DNA of 64,000 bases, from positions 496,001 through 560,000 of the forward strand of contig JAOVFP010000006.1 of the NCBI GenBank assembly GCA_025738555.1, given 5' to 3'. The notes below the pieces were generated by a model. It was given only the letters and a program-made list of their open reading frames with translations, was not told the origin of the DNA and searched no databases. Of the stretch, positions 23,675-36,152 are shown one piece after another. This stretch comes from Cyathus striatus. Lineage: Eukaryota > Basidiomycota > Agaricomycetes > Agaricales > Nidulariaceae. The translations under genes were made by a program, and so were the position numbers. The number at the start of each line of letters is the position of its first letter. The stretch's first letter is position 1.

Positions 23675-25913
23675 ATGTTGCTAGATCTAAAAGTTCAACT
23701 CATTCTTCTAGGCCTGCTATTCGTGTTATGGAAGATATTTACAACTGGGAGACGAGAGCGCGGACTACCTCCTGGACCAGCAACAACCCTATTCTTCGGA
23801 AACGCTCTTCAGTTACCTACTGCATTTATACACCTAAAGTAGTTCATCCTGGATTCCGGTTGTGAATTTTCTTTATTGATTCATTGTTACTTCCAGGTTG
23901 ACAGAATGGGCAAAGCAATTCGGCGAAATCTATTCAGTAAGCTTCAAGCATCACTAATATTATAAGCCTTCATACTTACCAGCATATATTCCAGTTTAAA
24001 GTCCTAAACCGAACCGTAGTAGTAATCTCTAGCCCTGAAGCAATCCGCAATATCCTCGAAAAGCATGGTTCATTAAGCGGAGGACGCCCGCCTGGACATA
24101 TAACAAGCCTCATGACTGAAGGAATGTACTTACCACTCGAAGACATGAGTAAGTATCAAGGCACGCCGAATGTCTTTTTCTAGTCTAACATATACAGGCC
24201 CTAGAGCATGGCAGAAAGGGAGATGGCATGTACATGCTTATGTATCACCGGAGTTGTTGCAAAGTATGCTCCGTTACGTGATGAGAGCAATTTAGAATTG
24301 TTGAAAGACGTTCTTGATTCGCCTCAAGTACGTATGCATCTCCTATTTCATTTGGTCTCACATAACGCATCCATGCATTTACAGGACATCTACACACACA
24401 TCAAGAAAATGGCAGTATCAATAATGCAAAACCAAATCTTTGGCAAATCATGCCTCACATACGAGAACGACACCCCAGAGAAATTCTATGATGGCGCCAA
24501 AGCTTTCAATGAATGCTTCGACATGGCGTCTCAGCCCCCCGTCGATGCGTTTCCGTTTCTCAAGTGGGTTCCTGAACGATGGGCGTCATGGAAATCGAAG
24601 TGTAGGAATACGAGGAAGATGAGGAGAGATTTGTGGGATTCGCTTTTGTGTGAGAGTGAGGAGTTGATTAGGGAGAGAAAGGGGAAGGAGTGTTATTTAG
24701 AGACTATCCTTGAGAATAATGAGGGGCCGGATGCGTTTAGTCGTGATGAAATCCAGTGCGTATTCATTAACTCTCACCAGTGTTTAATTATATGAGCTAA
24801 CAAGTTTTTGAATGCCTAGATATCTTGCGGGTGCGATGTTGGATACCGGAGCAGAAACTTCTAGCTCATTTCTTCAGAGTCTCCTTCTTGCTTTTATAAA
24901 TAACCCGGAGTGCCAGAAAAAAGCAAGGAGGGAACTCGATGAATTCGTACCTTCTGACCGGCTGCCTGAATTTGGTGATTTAGATAACCTCATTTACCTC
25001 CAGGCGTTTATCAAAGAGGTTGGTGTGATATACGCTTTGTAGAATTTATATCTAACGGGATTATTTTGTACAGGTTCATCGGTCCACTATGGTTGTACTT
25101 CCACATTATACAACTGGAGATATAATCGTTTGTGTTTCCACTGTTAATCTTTAAGAATGCAATCTGGTTATATGTATGATCTAGTACAAGGAATATTGTA
25201 TTCCAAAGGGAACAACAATCTTTATGAATACATGTATGTGCTCCATATTATTCCGCCTATCCCATAACGTTTTCTAAGCCGTCGCTATATTTTTAGGGTG
25301 GCTACTTCGCGATCCAGGTAAGCATATAAAGCAACACATAAGTTTCCTCGAAAAGACGAAGACCGTCAATTTTGTAGACTACTTCGATGATCCGGAGGCG
25401 TTTAATCCGGACAGATATGTAAAATCAAAATTCGGCATTAAACCAGGGGTGGGAACAAAGGACTTCAGAAGTAACTTCGTTTTCGGGGCTGGTAGGGTGG
25501 GCATAGTCGATTTACAAATTCTATTACCATTAAATCGTTTCTATGAATCAGCGAGTATGCCCAGGGGAACAAATGGCTAGCCAGCTTGTTGTGAGTTATT
25601 TGTAGTACTTCTCGCATTATATCCTCCCCTGACAATCCGATACACCTTCAGGCATTAAACGCGATGTGATGGCTCTGGGCGTTCAAATTTTCAAAAGACA
25701 CGTCTGGAACTGGTCATATAACTATGGATGCGTACGACAAAGTGAGTGAACCCGCAGATATTCCAAGCCTATTAGCACAGATTGACTTTGTCTCAGGGAA
25801 TCGAGTCCGCACCGTTACCGTTTTCTTGCACTGTCAAGCCTCGGAAAGGACGCGAAGAAGTTGTTCGGAGGTTGTTTGATGAAAGGGTAGATAGTTTTCC
25901 GAGTAAAGTTTGA
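23675..25913 (+). pseudogene. Cytochrome P450, copy 1 (disrupted)
   Basis: Tandem paralogue of the intact P450 at 26557. The same exon order can be followed from MLLDLKVQ (membrane anchor) through RRERGLPPGP, the I-helix GAETSS, KE|VHR and the heme motif FGAGR|RVCPGE to a final exon ending at 25913. Three lesions relative to copy 2: a one-base loss in CAAAG at about 24260, shifting frame after HAYVSPELL; a 9-nt in-frame loss at about 25083 removing the Arg-Pro after the ExxR helix; and an in-frame TGA at 25667-25669 replacing an AGA arginine codon. The frame-shifting base could be an assembly error. The other two are harder to explain that way, so loss of function is likely. Confidence 0.82.
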
Positions 25914-26556
25914 ACCTGCGATGGCAGAGGTCCATAGTTTCTTCCAAGTATCTTCTACATATTTTGTGCTCTGATCCAAGTTCGATCATCGCTGTCCTTA
26001 CGTTAACTTACGTACACATACTTAGTTGAAACTTGACATGTATTGGCATGTGTGGGTCGGGATGTGTCTTGCCTAGTAAGCTTTATATCGACTTCAGCTC
26101 TCTTCTACTACACATATTATATGCTAAGTACTGTTACTTCGCTAGTCTGCAGAGCTCAGAACGCCAAGTGCGGAATGACAACAACCATGGCGTCGTTGTC
26201 AGTTGGCCGACTCGGATGCAGACAAGTCATAAAATCAACATCCTAGCATTCTGTCCTTCATTGAACCAGGGAATCTTTCCACGATTGTGGGATTTCACGT
26301 ACGCATTTATCTATGAAATTATAGAATCCTTTTATCTCAAAGCTTGAAAGGAAGGATCTTTGAAGTTCGAAGTCATTTTTAGCATAGAAATTATGTATAC
26401 GATTGTCAGAGTGTGTACTATGCGCCACAGGCACTGAACGTGGCAGGTGGAAAGTGACTTATCGTGTTGCATAATGGGCTCCGGCCCCGAGCTCACATAT
26501 ATGAGGGACAACGAAGTAGCTCCTTCGAGTTTCACTGTCAGCCGCACACGCCTTCG
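25914..26556. other. Intergenic between P450 copies 1 and 2
   Basis: No gene seen. It contains the 5' flank of P450 copy 2, with partial similarity to the flank of copy 1. Confidence 0.5.
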
Positions 26557-28752
26557 ATGACCCCTCTATTGAACACGTTTCTACTTCTGACATTACTCCT
26601 TGGGCTATGGAAACTGTTTACGGTCGGTAGACGTGAGCGTGGACTACCTCCTGGACCAACAACAGCTCCATTCTTCGGAAACGCTCTTCAGCTTCCAACT
26701 ACCTTTATTCACCTGAAGTAAGAAGCTATCGTTTTATGATACATATGTGCTTCAAGCTGATTGACTCTAGATTAGCAGAATGGGCGAAGCAATTTGGCGA
26801 AATTTACTCGGTATCCATTTGTCACAATGTTTACTTTCAAACCCGTCCTTCTAAGAGCATAAAATTTAACAGGTCAAGGTCCTGAGCCAGACAATTGTTG
26901 TAATTTCCGGTCCTGAAGCTGTCCGTGATGTGCTTGAAAAGCAGGGGCTGTTGAGTGGAGGGAGACCAGGAGGGCACATTATAGACATTACAACTGAAGG
27001 ATTATATCTACCCTTCCAGGATATGAGTAAGAATTGAACCACCACCCCGCATCTTGTCTAGCATTCGCTAAGCTGAACATAGACAATGGTTGGAGGAAAG
27101 GGAGGAAGCATGTTCATGCCTCAGTCTCAGAGGAATCATTAATGAAGTATCTTCCACTGCACGAGGCGGGAACCATTTCATTTCTGAAAGATGTTCTCGA
27201 TTCACCCCAGGTGTGTTCGTATTTTCGTTGTGGATCTTACCTTACATATAACATGTGTACATATATCTGCAGGACATTTATACACACATTAAGAAAATGA
27301 CGGTATCAATCATGCAAAATCAAATTTTCGGCAAGCCATGTCTTAAGTACGAGAACGACACTCCGGAGAAATTCTTTGAAGGTGCCAAAGCTTTCAATGA
27401 ATGTTTTGATATGGCATCACAGCCTCCGGTTGACATCTTTCCATTCCTCAAGTGGATTCCAGAACGATGGGCATCCTGGAAAACTAGGTGCAGGACAACG
27501 CTGAAGATGAGAAAGGAGTTATGGGACTCTCTTGTATGCGAGGGTGAGCAACTGATAAAAGAAGGAAAAGCCAAAGGATGTTACTTGGAGACTATCCTGC
27601 AGCATAATGATGGGCCGGATGCTTTGAATCGAGCTGAAATCCAGTATGTATCCGTGTTTATTAATATATATGGGATTGACTTTTACACATTTAGATACCT
27701 TGGAGGCATAATGCTAGACACAGGAGCAGAGACTACTACTTCCTTTCTTCAAACACTTATTCTTGCTCTTTTAAATTACCCGGAATGCCAGGAGAAAGCA
27801 AGGAATGAAATTGATGGATTTATACCTTCTGACCGATTGCCTGTTCTTGATGATTTTAAAAATCTCACATATCTTCAAGCATTCATCAAAGAGGTCAATA
27901 ATTAAAGACATGTTCAATCATTTCATTACCTTAGCTATTCTATGCATGTATAGGTACATCGGTATCGACCACTATTTCCCATTGGAGTCCCTCATTACGC
28001 AACAGGTGATATATCGGTTTGTAATTCTTCATCATATCGATAATATTACTTTCTGATCCCTGTTTGTTTAGTATAAAGGGTACTGTATTCCAAAGGGTTC
28101 CACCATCTTCATGAATACATGTATGCACTCAATTATGTTGAACCATCTTATAGTGCCTTTAACTTAAAGCTTTGTTTACAGGGTACTTGCTTCGTGATCC
28201 TGGCAAGTACATAATACTAAAATATTAGTTCTTCATAACAATAAGGCTCGATTTGTTAGGTTTCTACGATGATCCGGAATCATTTAACCCTGAAAGATTT
28301 ATAGTATCGAAATTCGGTACCAAGCCAGGGGTGGAAACGAAAGACTATAGGGATAATTTCGCGTTTGGAGCTGGCAGGGTAAGTGAAATATACACATTTT
28401 ATAGGAGTTTTGGTTGCTAACTTAGTACTGTCGATCAGCGAATGTGTCCGGGGGAGCCGATGGCCAATCGTGTTATAGTAAGTACTGTAATATCTGTATC
28501 ATTCTCTTGTTTAGGAAAACGTTTAGGCATTGAATGCGATGAGATGGCTCTGGGCATTTGAATTTTCGAAGGACACATCTGGAACTGGACATATAAACAT
28601 AAATGCATATGCAAAGGTCAGCTATTATTCCATAGCTATCAGCATATGCTTATGGTCATCTACAGGGACTTGAACTAGCACCATTGCCGTTTACTTGTAC
28701 TGCTGTGCCGAGGAAAGGACGTGAAGAAGTTATCTGGCAACTACGTTCTTAA
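26557..28752 (+). CDS. Cytochrome P450 monooxygenase, copy 2 (intact)
   Basis: Thirteen exons: 26557-26717, 26771-26810, 26873-27026, 27083-27210, 27273-27643, 27695-27893, 27954-28016, 28072-28120, 28182-28202, 28260-28378, 28439-28477, 28527-28616 and 28666-28752; 506 aa. It has an N-terminal membrane anchor, the proline hinge LPPGP (about 30-34), I-helix GAETT (about 295-299), the ExxR pair Glu351/Arg354 followed by YRPLFP, and the heme loop FGAGRRMCPG with Cys438. This is a class II ER P450 needing P450 reductase; the substrate is unknown. The intron after exon 9 begins GCAAGT, a GC-AG intron; the paralogues have GT there. It is the only P450 in the window without a visible break. Confidence 0.93.
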
Positions 28753-29195
28753 CGACTACATCCTGATACCATTCACACCTAGCTTTGAGATGCAGCTTCT
28801 CTAGTATGGTATTTTTTTAAGATTCAATTGCTGTACCACTGGTTATTTTAGTCCTCAAATAAGCATTAACCTGATGTGATATCAAATATAAATCAAGAAT
28901 TCCATCATATATACATATCATATAAAGTGGTGTAATCAGCAAGTCTAGAATGTAGTTAAAAACATTTAAGTAATTTTTTCTTAGCTGTGGTGTATGAAGC
29001 TCCAAGTGTTGAAAAAGTTTTGCTATATTTACTTATAGGGTTGTATATTGGTGTGTCAGTTGGCATGAGCAGGGAGATTAAAGGTATCCATCAGACTGTC
29101 GAGTAGGATTTCCCTTCATTGAGAAAGTTGTCAGTCTCTAGTAAGTATAAAATAAAATGTAGAAACTTACATATCCACTGCCAATGCATACAAGT
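28753..29195. other. Intergenic, 3' flank of the intact P450
   Basis: AT-rich, no gene seen. It ends where the dispersed repeat R1 begins. Confidence 0.5.
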
Positions 29196-30033
29196 CCTGT
29201 TCCCAAGCACATATGCATCTACCCCAAGGAACAGGAGGATAACATTGCGAATTCAAACTTCTCATTCTTGATGCAAGGATACTGAGCATAAGGGATCGGA
29301 ATTGGAACCGACATTTATTGTAAAAGAAGTTGATTCAAAATCCGGAGTGATATCCAGCAGTTTAGTAGGCGTTGAAGCAGTACATGGGAAGTGAGTCTAT
29401 GGAGCGAGCAAGTGCATAGACGCCATTTTCTCGGGAATTATCCTGCTGGCACAGCTGCGAAAAGTCAAGTTCAACTGTAAAAGGGAACAACCGGCTAATA
29501 ATCCTAGTGTAGATAATAACATGTTGTCAAAATCAGATATGTTACCGATGTCGAAATTTACCTACTAGGCTACAGTATGCCAAAAAGTGCGGGAAGATAT
29601 TTGACAGCAATGTATTTCTTGAAATGTACGCAAGTCCAGGGAATGTATCCGTCATCTGAGTCCTAAGTGAATGTGGTACAGTATGTAAGTTGTGTGGAGG
29701 ACTTTATGCTCACCCCCTGTTACACGTGGAATACATGTGAATTCCACCTGTTCATGTGTACTTCACATGTACTTCATATGTACTACACTCCACCTCAAAT
29801 GTATTCAAATCAGCAAATTTCTATTCAAATTTGCGAATTTTGTACACATGAAGTACACGTGCAGTGCACATGTAGGGGTGAAATATCAAAATTCCACATG
29901 GAATTGCAAAGTGAAGTTCACAAGGAATACACATGAACTAGTTACACTTGTACACTACACATTGTAGTTACTTATAATACACTTACTCACCACTACCACA
30001 ACAAAAATGAATGTTTTAGCATAATGACACAAA

Positions 30034-31075
30034 GGATTGTCACAATGTCACACTTGTAGTTATGACACTTTTCCCACAGTCATCACATTGTTACACTTGT
30101 CTCACCATGTCACAGTTGTCACACACTGTGACAGGGGACAAATGTGATAGCTACAATAAGTGTGACAACTGTGACAACTGCAACATGGTGGGATGACTGT
30201 GACATGACAGGACATGTGTGACACTACATTACATGTGACAAATGTGTATTGAGTGTGACAAGTATGTGTTAAGTGTGACAAGTGTGCATTGAGTGTAACA
30301 CTGTATTGACACTATGTATTGAGTGTGACACTATGGGTCAAGCGTGACAAGTGTGTGTCGAGTGTGACAAGTGTGTGACAAGTGTGACACCATGTGTTGA
30401 GTGTGACAAGTATGTGTTGAGTGAACACGATGTGACAAGTGTGACACCATGCATCAAGCGTGACACTGTGCATCAAGTGTGACACCATGCATCAAGCGTG
30501 ACACTATGCATCAAGCGTGACACCATGCATCAAGTGTGACACCATGTGTCAAGTGTAATGCTGTGTGTCAAGAAGCATGACACCATGCATCAAGTGTGAC
30601 ACTATGCATCAAGCGTGACACCATGCATGCATCAAGCGTGACACCATGCATGCATCAAGAATGACACCATGCATGCATCAAGCATGACACCATGCATCAA
30701 GTGTGACACCATGCATGCATCAAGCGTGACACCATGCATGCATCAAGCATGACACCATGCATCAAGTGTGACACCATGCATGCATCAAGCATGACACCAT
30801 GGATCAAGCATGACGCCATGGATCAGGTGTGACACCGTGCATCAAGTGTGACACTGTGTGTCAAGTGTGACACCATGCATCAAGTGTGACACCATGCATC
30901 AAGTGTGACACTGTGTATCAAGCGTGACACCATGTGTCAAGTGTGACACCATGCATCATGTGTGACACCATGCATCATGTGTGACACCATGTGTCAAGTG
31001 TGACACCGTGCATCAAGTGTGACACCATGCATCAAGTGTGACACCATGCATCGAGTGTGACATGGTGGGATGACT
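30034..31075. repeat. Minisatellite, 19-bp unit GTGTGACACCATGCATCAA
   Basis: Dozens of head-to-tail units. The regular 19-bp form (23 bp when TGCA is doubled) spans about 30440-31060. The left part (30034-30430) is a degenerate GTGTGACAAGTGTG mixture preceded by its reverse complement (GTCACACT), so the array turns around near 30115. Short ORFs across it are by-products of the repeat. Confidence 0.9.
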
Positions 31076-31149
31076 GTAACATAAGGGACAAGTGTGATAA
31101 CATGTGACACTGATACTGTGGGACAAGTGTGACAACTGCAATAACTTCA

Positions 31150-31385
31150 AGAATGGCAGGAAATGATATACATGGAGGGTGGGAACAGAGGGGAATGACA
31201 CATATGAAGGGTGGGAATAGCAAGAAACAATATGCATGGAGGGCAGGAACAGGGAGAAACAACACACATGGAGAGTGGGAATAGCAAGAAATGACATGCA
31301 TGGAGGGTGGGAACAGGGGGTAATAATGTGCATGGAGAGTGGGAAAGGTGAGAAACAACAAGCATGGTGGGTGGGTATGGCAGGA
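31150..31385. repeat. Second tandem array, GCATGGAGGGTGGGAA unit of about 40 bp
   Basis: Five to six diverged units with cores GGAGGGTGGGAACAG, GAAGGGTGGGAATAG, GGAGGGCAGGAACAG, GGAGAGTGGGAATAG and so on, spaced about 40 bp. It follows the 19-bp array inside the same insert. All three minus-strand frames stay open across it, which is a repeat artefact. Confidence 0.85.
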
Positions 31386-32227
31386 CAACAACAAGCACTC
31401 CGTGTGTAGTCCACATGGAATCCACTTAGAAAAGTACACATGAAGTACATCTTAAGTACACCTTTCAACTGTTATTTTCATCAAGTTATAAGAAAGGTGG
31501 AATCCATGTGTACTCCACATGGTTCCATGTGAATTACACATGGAAAATGTGTACTTTTTTCCAGATATGTGGATTCCATGTGGACTTCACATGGAAATGT
31601 GTACTACACATGGAGTACACATGTATAGGTGGGTGTGTGGAAAGTACTGGTTGTGCGGATCATTTCGTTTTTGCTTGTCATACCATCACGTGAGTAATAT
31701 GTACTTGATCGTTCTGCTAAAGATATTTTCACTTACAGCACGGAGCTCAAACTACTTACTTCATAGTAAGCAACTGCAGTCGTAAGTGTACCGGAAATTA
31801 CTACTAGAACGATGAATGTAGTATTTCTGAATCCGAGTCCGGAATTCCATCTAGAGTGGTCTTTGAGAGCTGTAGAATCAACCAGAACACACTGAATTAA
31901 GTTTGTAAGGGAAAATCACTTGTACTCGGAAAATCTTCCGTATGAATTGTTATTATGGTGATCTAGTTCCTGAGTAAACTGGGTAGTATCGCAGACCATA
32001 CATGCCAAGAAGTTGAATGGATATGAACCCGAGGAATAAAGTTGACTGGACTTGTAAAACAGTGAATATAATCCGGAACAACATCCAGTGGCTTGACTTC
32101 AATTTGACAGGAACAGTCAGGTAATATTCCTGGCCCACGTACTTCAAAAGTTGTAAGCAGGCTAATCGGATGAAACCTTGGTTCTGTAAAACAATGAACA
32201 TAATACAGAACATATCCAGTGGCTTAC

Positions 32228-33001
32228 TGTTATGTATACTTAGCTACATTTGCACACTCATGGTTTTTCATCTATAAATTCTATCTCTGTCTACTACATT
32301 TTACAAAATTCATTACAAAACCTATATATATTTTCCAATCTCTCGTAGCTCTACTAACTACTCATTTTATTTCTATCTTGGTTTACCTTCAGAACGACAG
32401 AAGTAACCTAAGCAAGTAAGTATTTACGCAGCTAAAGGCTACTCCTGCCATAAAAGGCTATAAACCAACTCGGTTATGTTGACTGAGAAGGCCCTGGAAG
32501 CAGTACCTTCTTGAGTTCTGTAGAATACATAGGACTACACAAGAACAATCTAGATATATTAGTATTACAAGGTATATAGCTCATTGTGTAGATAGGAAAA
32601 ACAACCTTTTTACTACCTTTCAACTCAGTGTGAACTGTAAGAATCTGGCACTCAACTTAAGGCTTCACGCTAAGTCTCATATCATTGCTAAAAAGGGTAC
32701 ATAGTATTTCATACCTATCTACTCGCTACAAACATACTACATAAGTTAGTATTGTCAATTGCTGAATATCAATGGATAGTCCAATCGGCGGTAGCCCATG
32801 ACGTACTTGATCTCCAGCTTGGCTGACTCATGCTTCGAGAACTCGACCCTTACCAAATGTACTAAGCATTCTCGCATTCAGACACATTATTACTCAAATC
32901 TACACTAAACTACAGGGTACATTCCAATTTCAAAACTGCTTTGCTAAACCTTTGTGTATTCACAGGAATACACCAACGTCAAGTTCTTTCGAACCATAAC
33001 A
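32228..33001. mobile_element. Solo LTR (774 bp) inside R1
   Basis: Begins TGTTATG and ends CATAACA (TG...CA ends with a 7-bp inverted repeat). It is flanked by the 5-bp direct repeat CTTAC at 32223-32227 and 33002-33006. The other R1 copy reads straight through the empty site (GGCTTATTCCAGATAC). The 3' end shares TGTATTCACAGGAATACACCA with the LTR near the right edge of the window. No internal retrotransposon sequence, so it is a recombined solo LTR. Confidence 0.85.
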
Positions 33002-33173
33002 CTTACTCCAGATACTCCAGGTACTACGGTAGATTCAACCAGATATTATTCCTAGTGCAAAGTTAAAGTTGTAAGCAGTCAGAATCAGATAGAAGACCGA
33101 TGATTATTCGACTATTACTTACTGTAACACAATAAATTTAATATGGAATGACATCCAGCAGCTGGCTACCGAG

Positions 33174-33906
33174 TAGTGTTGCCACGGCTTGGCTGAAAGC
33201 CACTAGCCATTTAAGCCAAGCCGAAAATAAGCTGAGCCAAGCTAATTTCATGGCTTCAGGGCTCATTTGAGGGACGGCTAAGAATTTAGCGGCTCACTGT
33301 AGCTAAAAGCCAGCTAAGCCAGCGGCTTATCTACCTATTTCTCACATTTTATATGTTGTGTGATTTTGTCAGCACATTTTGGTTGTTTGTAAGTATATAC
33401 AACTGTAAATGTTGGAAAATGTCATTATATCGAAATATGTTCAGTTATGTGTGCAAACTACTTCCAAACTTTCTACTTAACATTGACTTAATGCGTAACG
33501 ATGCGCGACACGTGACAACGTTGTGATCTAGTGTGACTTTAATTAAGTTCAGGTTCACGGCACTGCAACTACTTAATCCTCCACCTCAGGCTTTGTTGTT
33601 TCCAAGTATTTTGAGCTACAATGTCATTAATGCCAAATATTCAGTTGTTGTAAATATTTAATTCTCTATTTGCATACGTCTTTGCAGTGTATTTTAAGTA
33701 GAATACTTACATTTTCTATTATTATGACATTTGTTTAGAAACTAAAGAGAAATAGGTAACTTAGCCAACAGCTTAGCTGATTAGCTAGCCAAAGCTGATG
33801 AAGCCAAGCCGTAGCTGTTCATTTCGGCTTCAAGCCAAGATACAAAAAGCCATTAGCTGATAGAAGCCGAGCCGTAGCCAAGCCGAGCCGAGCCGTGGCA
33901 ACACTA
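33174..33906. mobile_element. hAT-type MITE (733 bp)
   Basis: Terminal inverted repeats TAGTGTTGCCACGGCT at 33174 and its reverse complement ending at 33906. It is flanked by a perfect 8-bp target duplication CTACCGAG (33166-33173 and 33907-33914). The second R1 copy has a single CTACCGAG at the empty site. Subterminal regions are rich in GGCTTGGCT/AGCCAAGCC repeats. TIR start and 8-bp duplication fit the hAT superfamily. No transposase ORF. Confidence 0.92.
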
Positions 33907-36152
33907 CTACCGAGGAAGGATGTAACGGAGCTGTACCCGTCTTTCATGTATCAGCTTTTACAAGTCTAAGGAAGGAATAACCGGTTAGCTGTCCTTCGGA
34001 CGCACAAATATGTAAGTAAAAATGTGTACATTCCGGAAAGGTATCCTGCGGAAGCAGTCCCTGCACGGATGAGAAGGAATTGTATCTGTCATGACTGTAG
34101 TAATTGTTTTGACAAAGTACAGACACATTTCACGCAAGACCAAGCGCGAAATACTCCTTCCAACGACCTGAAAGTAAGCACCCGTCACTGGAAATAACAC
34201 TGATGACTACCGTGCTCAGGACACTATTCAAACGGCCGAACAACTTAGACGGATAGATAATAGAAATGGTACGGAGGAACCATTGTAACCACTATCCGAG
34301 TGCTTGTCAATGTCAATGGATGGGCGAATAGCACGAGCCACAGAGGAAACAATTATGAGACTTCTTCACAGTCAGGTATTTCCTGTGGGAGGGAAGACAT
34401 GCTACCGGAATCTTGCTAGAGCTTGCACGACGGTAAGTAATCACTTTCGATATGCTAATATGCTTACATCGATGGGCAGATATCTAACGGCCGAGCAGTT
34501 TAGTTCACGGATAGAGGATGGAGGTGGGGCCGAGGAACTAGTGTATCCGCCAACAGAGTCCAGATCCTACCACTACCCATGGCTCGTCCAAGTCTCACTG
34601 GCATATGAGACTTCCTTGCACGCAAGAGTCCAATGGGACAATGGCATAATCGGTGGTGGATAGGGATCAGGTGCTTACAGTAAAAGTCGGATAGGTATCA
34701 ACCGATCGAGCAGTCCTCAGCACACCGGCTAGATGATGAGATGGAACCGATGAACCAATATACCTTCCAGCATCAACAGAATGTCCCTAGAAGCGCAGCG
34801 GTAAGCAGTCAGCTTACAGCCGATTAGATAACTGAGTCACAGATATCCAACGGCCGAGCAGTATGCAAATGGATAGAGGGTAGAGATGGGGCTGAGGAAC
34901 AAAGGTGTCCTACGTCAACAGTATGAACAGATGCTGCTCGTCCAAGTCCAACTAGCCGATGGTAGGAGTAATCACTTTCGGAAATTACAGAAATGCTTAC
35001 TGTACAATATAGATAGACATCAAGCGGCCGACCATTCTTCTGAATCAGCAAGTCCTCAGTGCAATGGATATAATGAACATGTAAGCTGACCCAGTGTATC
35101 TGCCGTATGCTGGACAATCATTTCGTATGGTACGCAAGAAGTCTTACCGAAATATTTTGCTGCTGGTCAAGTTTATTGTGAACGAAGGATAGCTGAACAT
35201 CCAACGGCCGAAGAGTAACGTATAGAAGATAGAGATGAAGCGCCACTTACACTCACTACACTTCATGGTAAGTAATACACACGGAAGATACCACATCACA
35301 TCGCATGCACATTGAATGACGCCTTCAAAATTCAACCGGTGAGCTCCCGGGTCGGAAATCAACATACCTGGACCTCTTCTGCATACGACATCAAATTGCG
35401 ATTGCGAATCAGCGGCGGGCCGGGTACATTTCGGAATTACTTTGCTTACTTCCTAACATCCAAGTTCTGCAGTCCTGCGGGAGCTGCTCTACGAACTTTG
35501 TGAGCACGCGTAAGTTGGACTTCTTTGTACCTTTCCTCTTATATTTGATACATAGAGCGGGTACTCGGATATACTGCATATGTACCTATTACCGTAAAGC
35601 AACCGTTACGCATGTGTTCGGAAAGGTGTTAGTTATGCGTGCTTGAGTTGTGTGTGTTGCACGAGTTCTGTAATAACTTCAAAGGAAGAAAGTTGAAACG
35701 GTACGTTGTCGAGCTCACCTAACTTATGATTATGAAGTCATAGAAGGCAAGTAAGCGGGATGATATCACGGGTGCTCGGAATCCGGATGATCATTGATTT
35801 GCGCTGTAATCCGTCGGATAAATCATAAGTACGTATTATAAAGTTCTCCTTGATACATGCACTTACAAAGTACCATCTGTAACTTGTCGCAGTGGTTTGG
35901 AGAGTGTGTAGTTGCGACGAGGTAGACTATGCAGTTGCCGAGGGCTAGAACGGAAGATTGTCTATTTTACACTGAATAGTGATCATCGGAATGTTGAACA
36001 TAACAGCATCGAGAATGGTATGATGCTGTCGACGTCGAACAGCGTAAATCTTTTCGAGTAAGATGATCAGTGCAGTGGCAGATGTACCGCAGTCATTTAC
36101 GTACAGCACTGCGTCAATGCACGACGTCCACCAAGATAAGCAAAACAACCCG

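Larger units (their letters stand above)
29694..31655. mobile_element. Non-autonomous DNA-transposon-like insert carrying a minisatellite
   Basis: Absent from the second R1 copy. Ends are imperfect inverted repeats: left AGGACTTTATGCTCACCCCC and, on the other strand, right AGTACTTTCCACACACCCAC, followed on both sides by TACAnGTG. The flanks TTGTGTGG and TTGTGCGG look like an 8-bp target duplication with one change. Subterminal zones at both ends are packed with ACATGTG/CCATGTG motifs. The interior is tandem repeat rather than coding. TIR plus 8-bp duplication plus dense subterminal motifs suggest a hAT- or KDZ-type MITE; no transposase is present to decide. Confidence 0.55.
29196..36152. repeat. 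Dispersed repeat R1, copy 1 (with three nested insertions)
   Basis: Collinear with 44937-49248 at high nucleotide similarity. It begins CTGTTCCCAAGCACATAT and ends CCAAGATAAGCAAAAC. Three insertions are absent from copy 2: about 29696-31655, 32228-33001 and 33174-33906. Without them the repeat is about 3.5 kb. No intact ORF; short ORFs are not conserved as proteins. It contains internal diverged units: an ATATCYAACGGCCGAGCAGT-type unit at about 34482, 34844 and 35187, and an AATCCGGA...ATCCAGYGGCTT-type unit near 29330, 32070, 32200 and 33140. It is either an unclassified non-autonomous element or part of a larger decayed one. Confidence 0.8.

Noticed and set aside
30440..31060. Regular short repeats that could be read as a CRISPR array
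   Set aside because: Units are head-to-tail without unique spacers, in a eukaryotic genome. It is a minisatellite.
31013..31468. Overlapping minus-strand ORFs of 90-151 codons
   Set aside because: All three frames stay open because of the ~40-bp tandem repeat. His/Pro/Cys-rich repeat translation, no start context and no splicing evidence.
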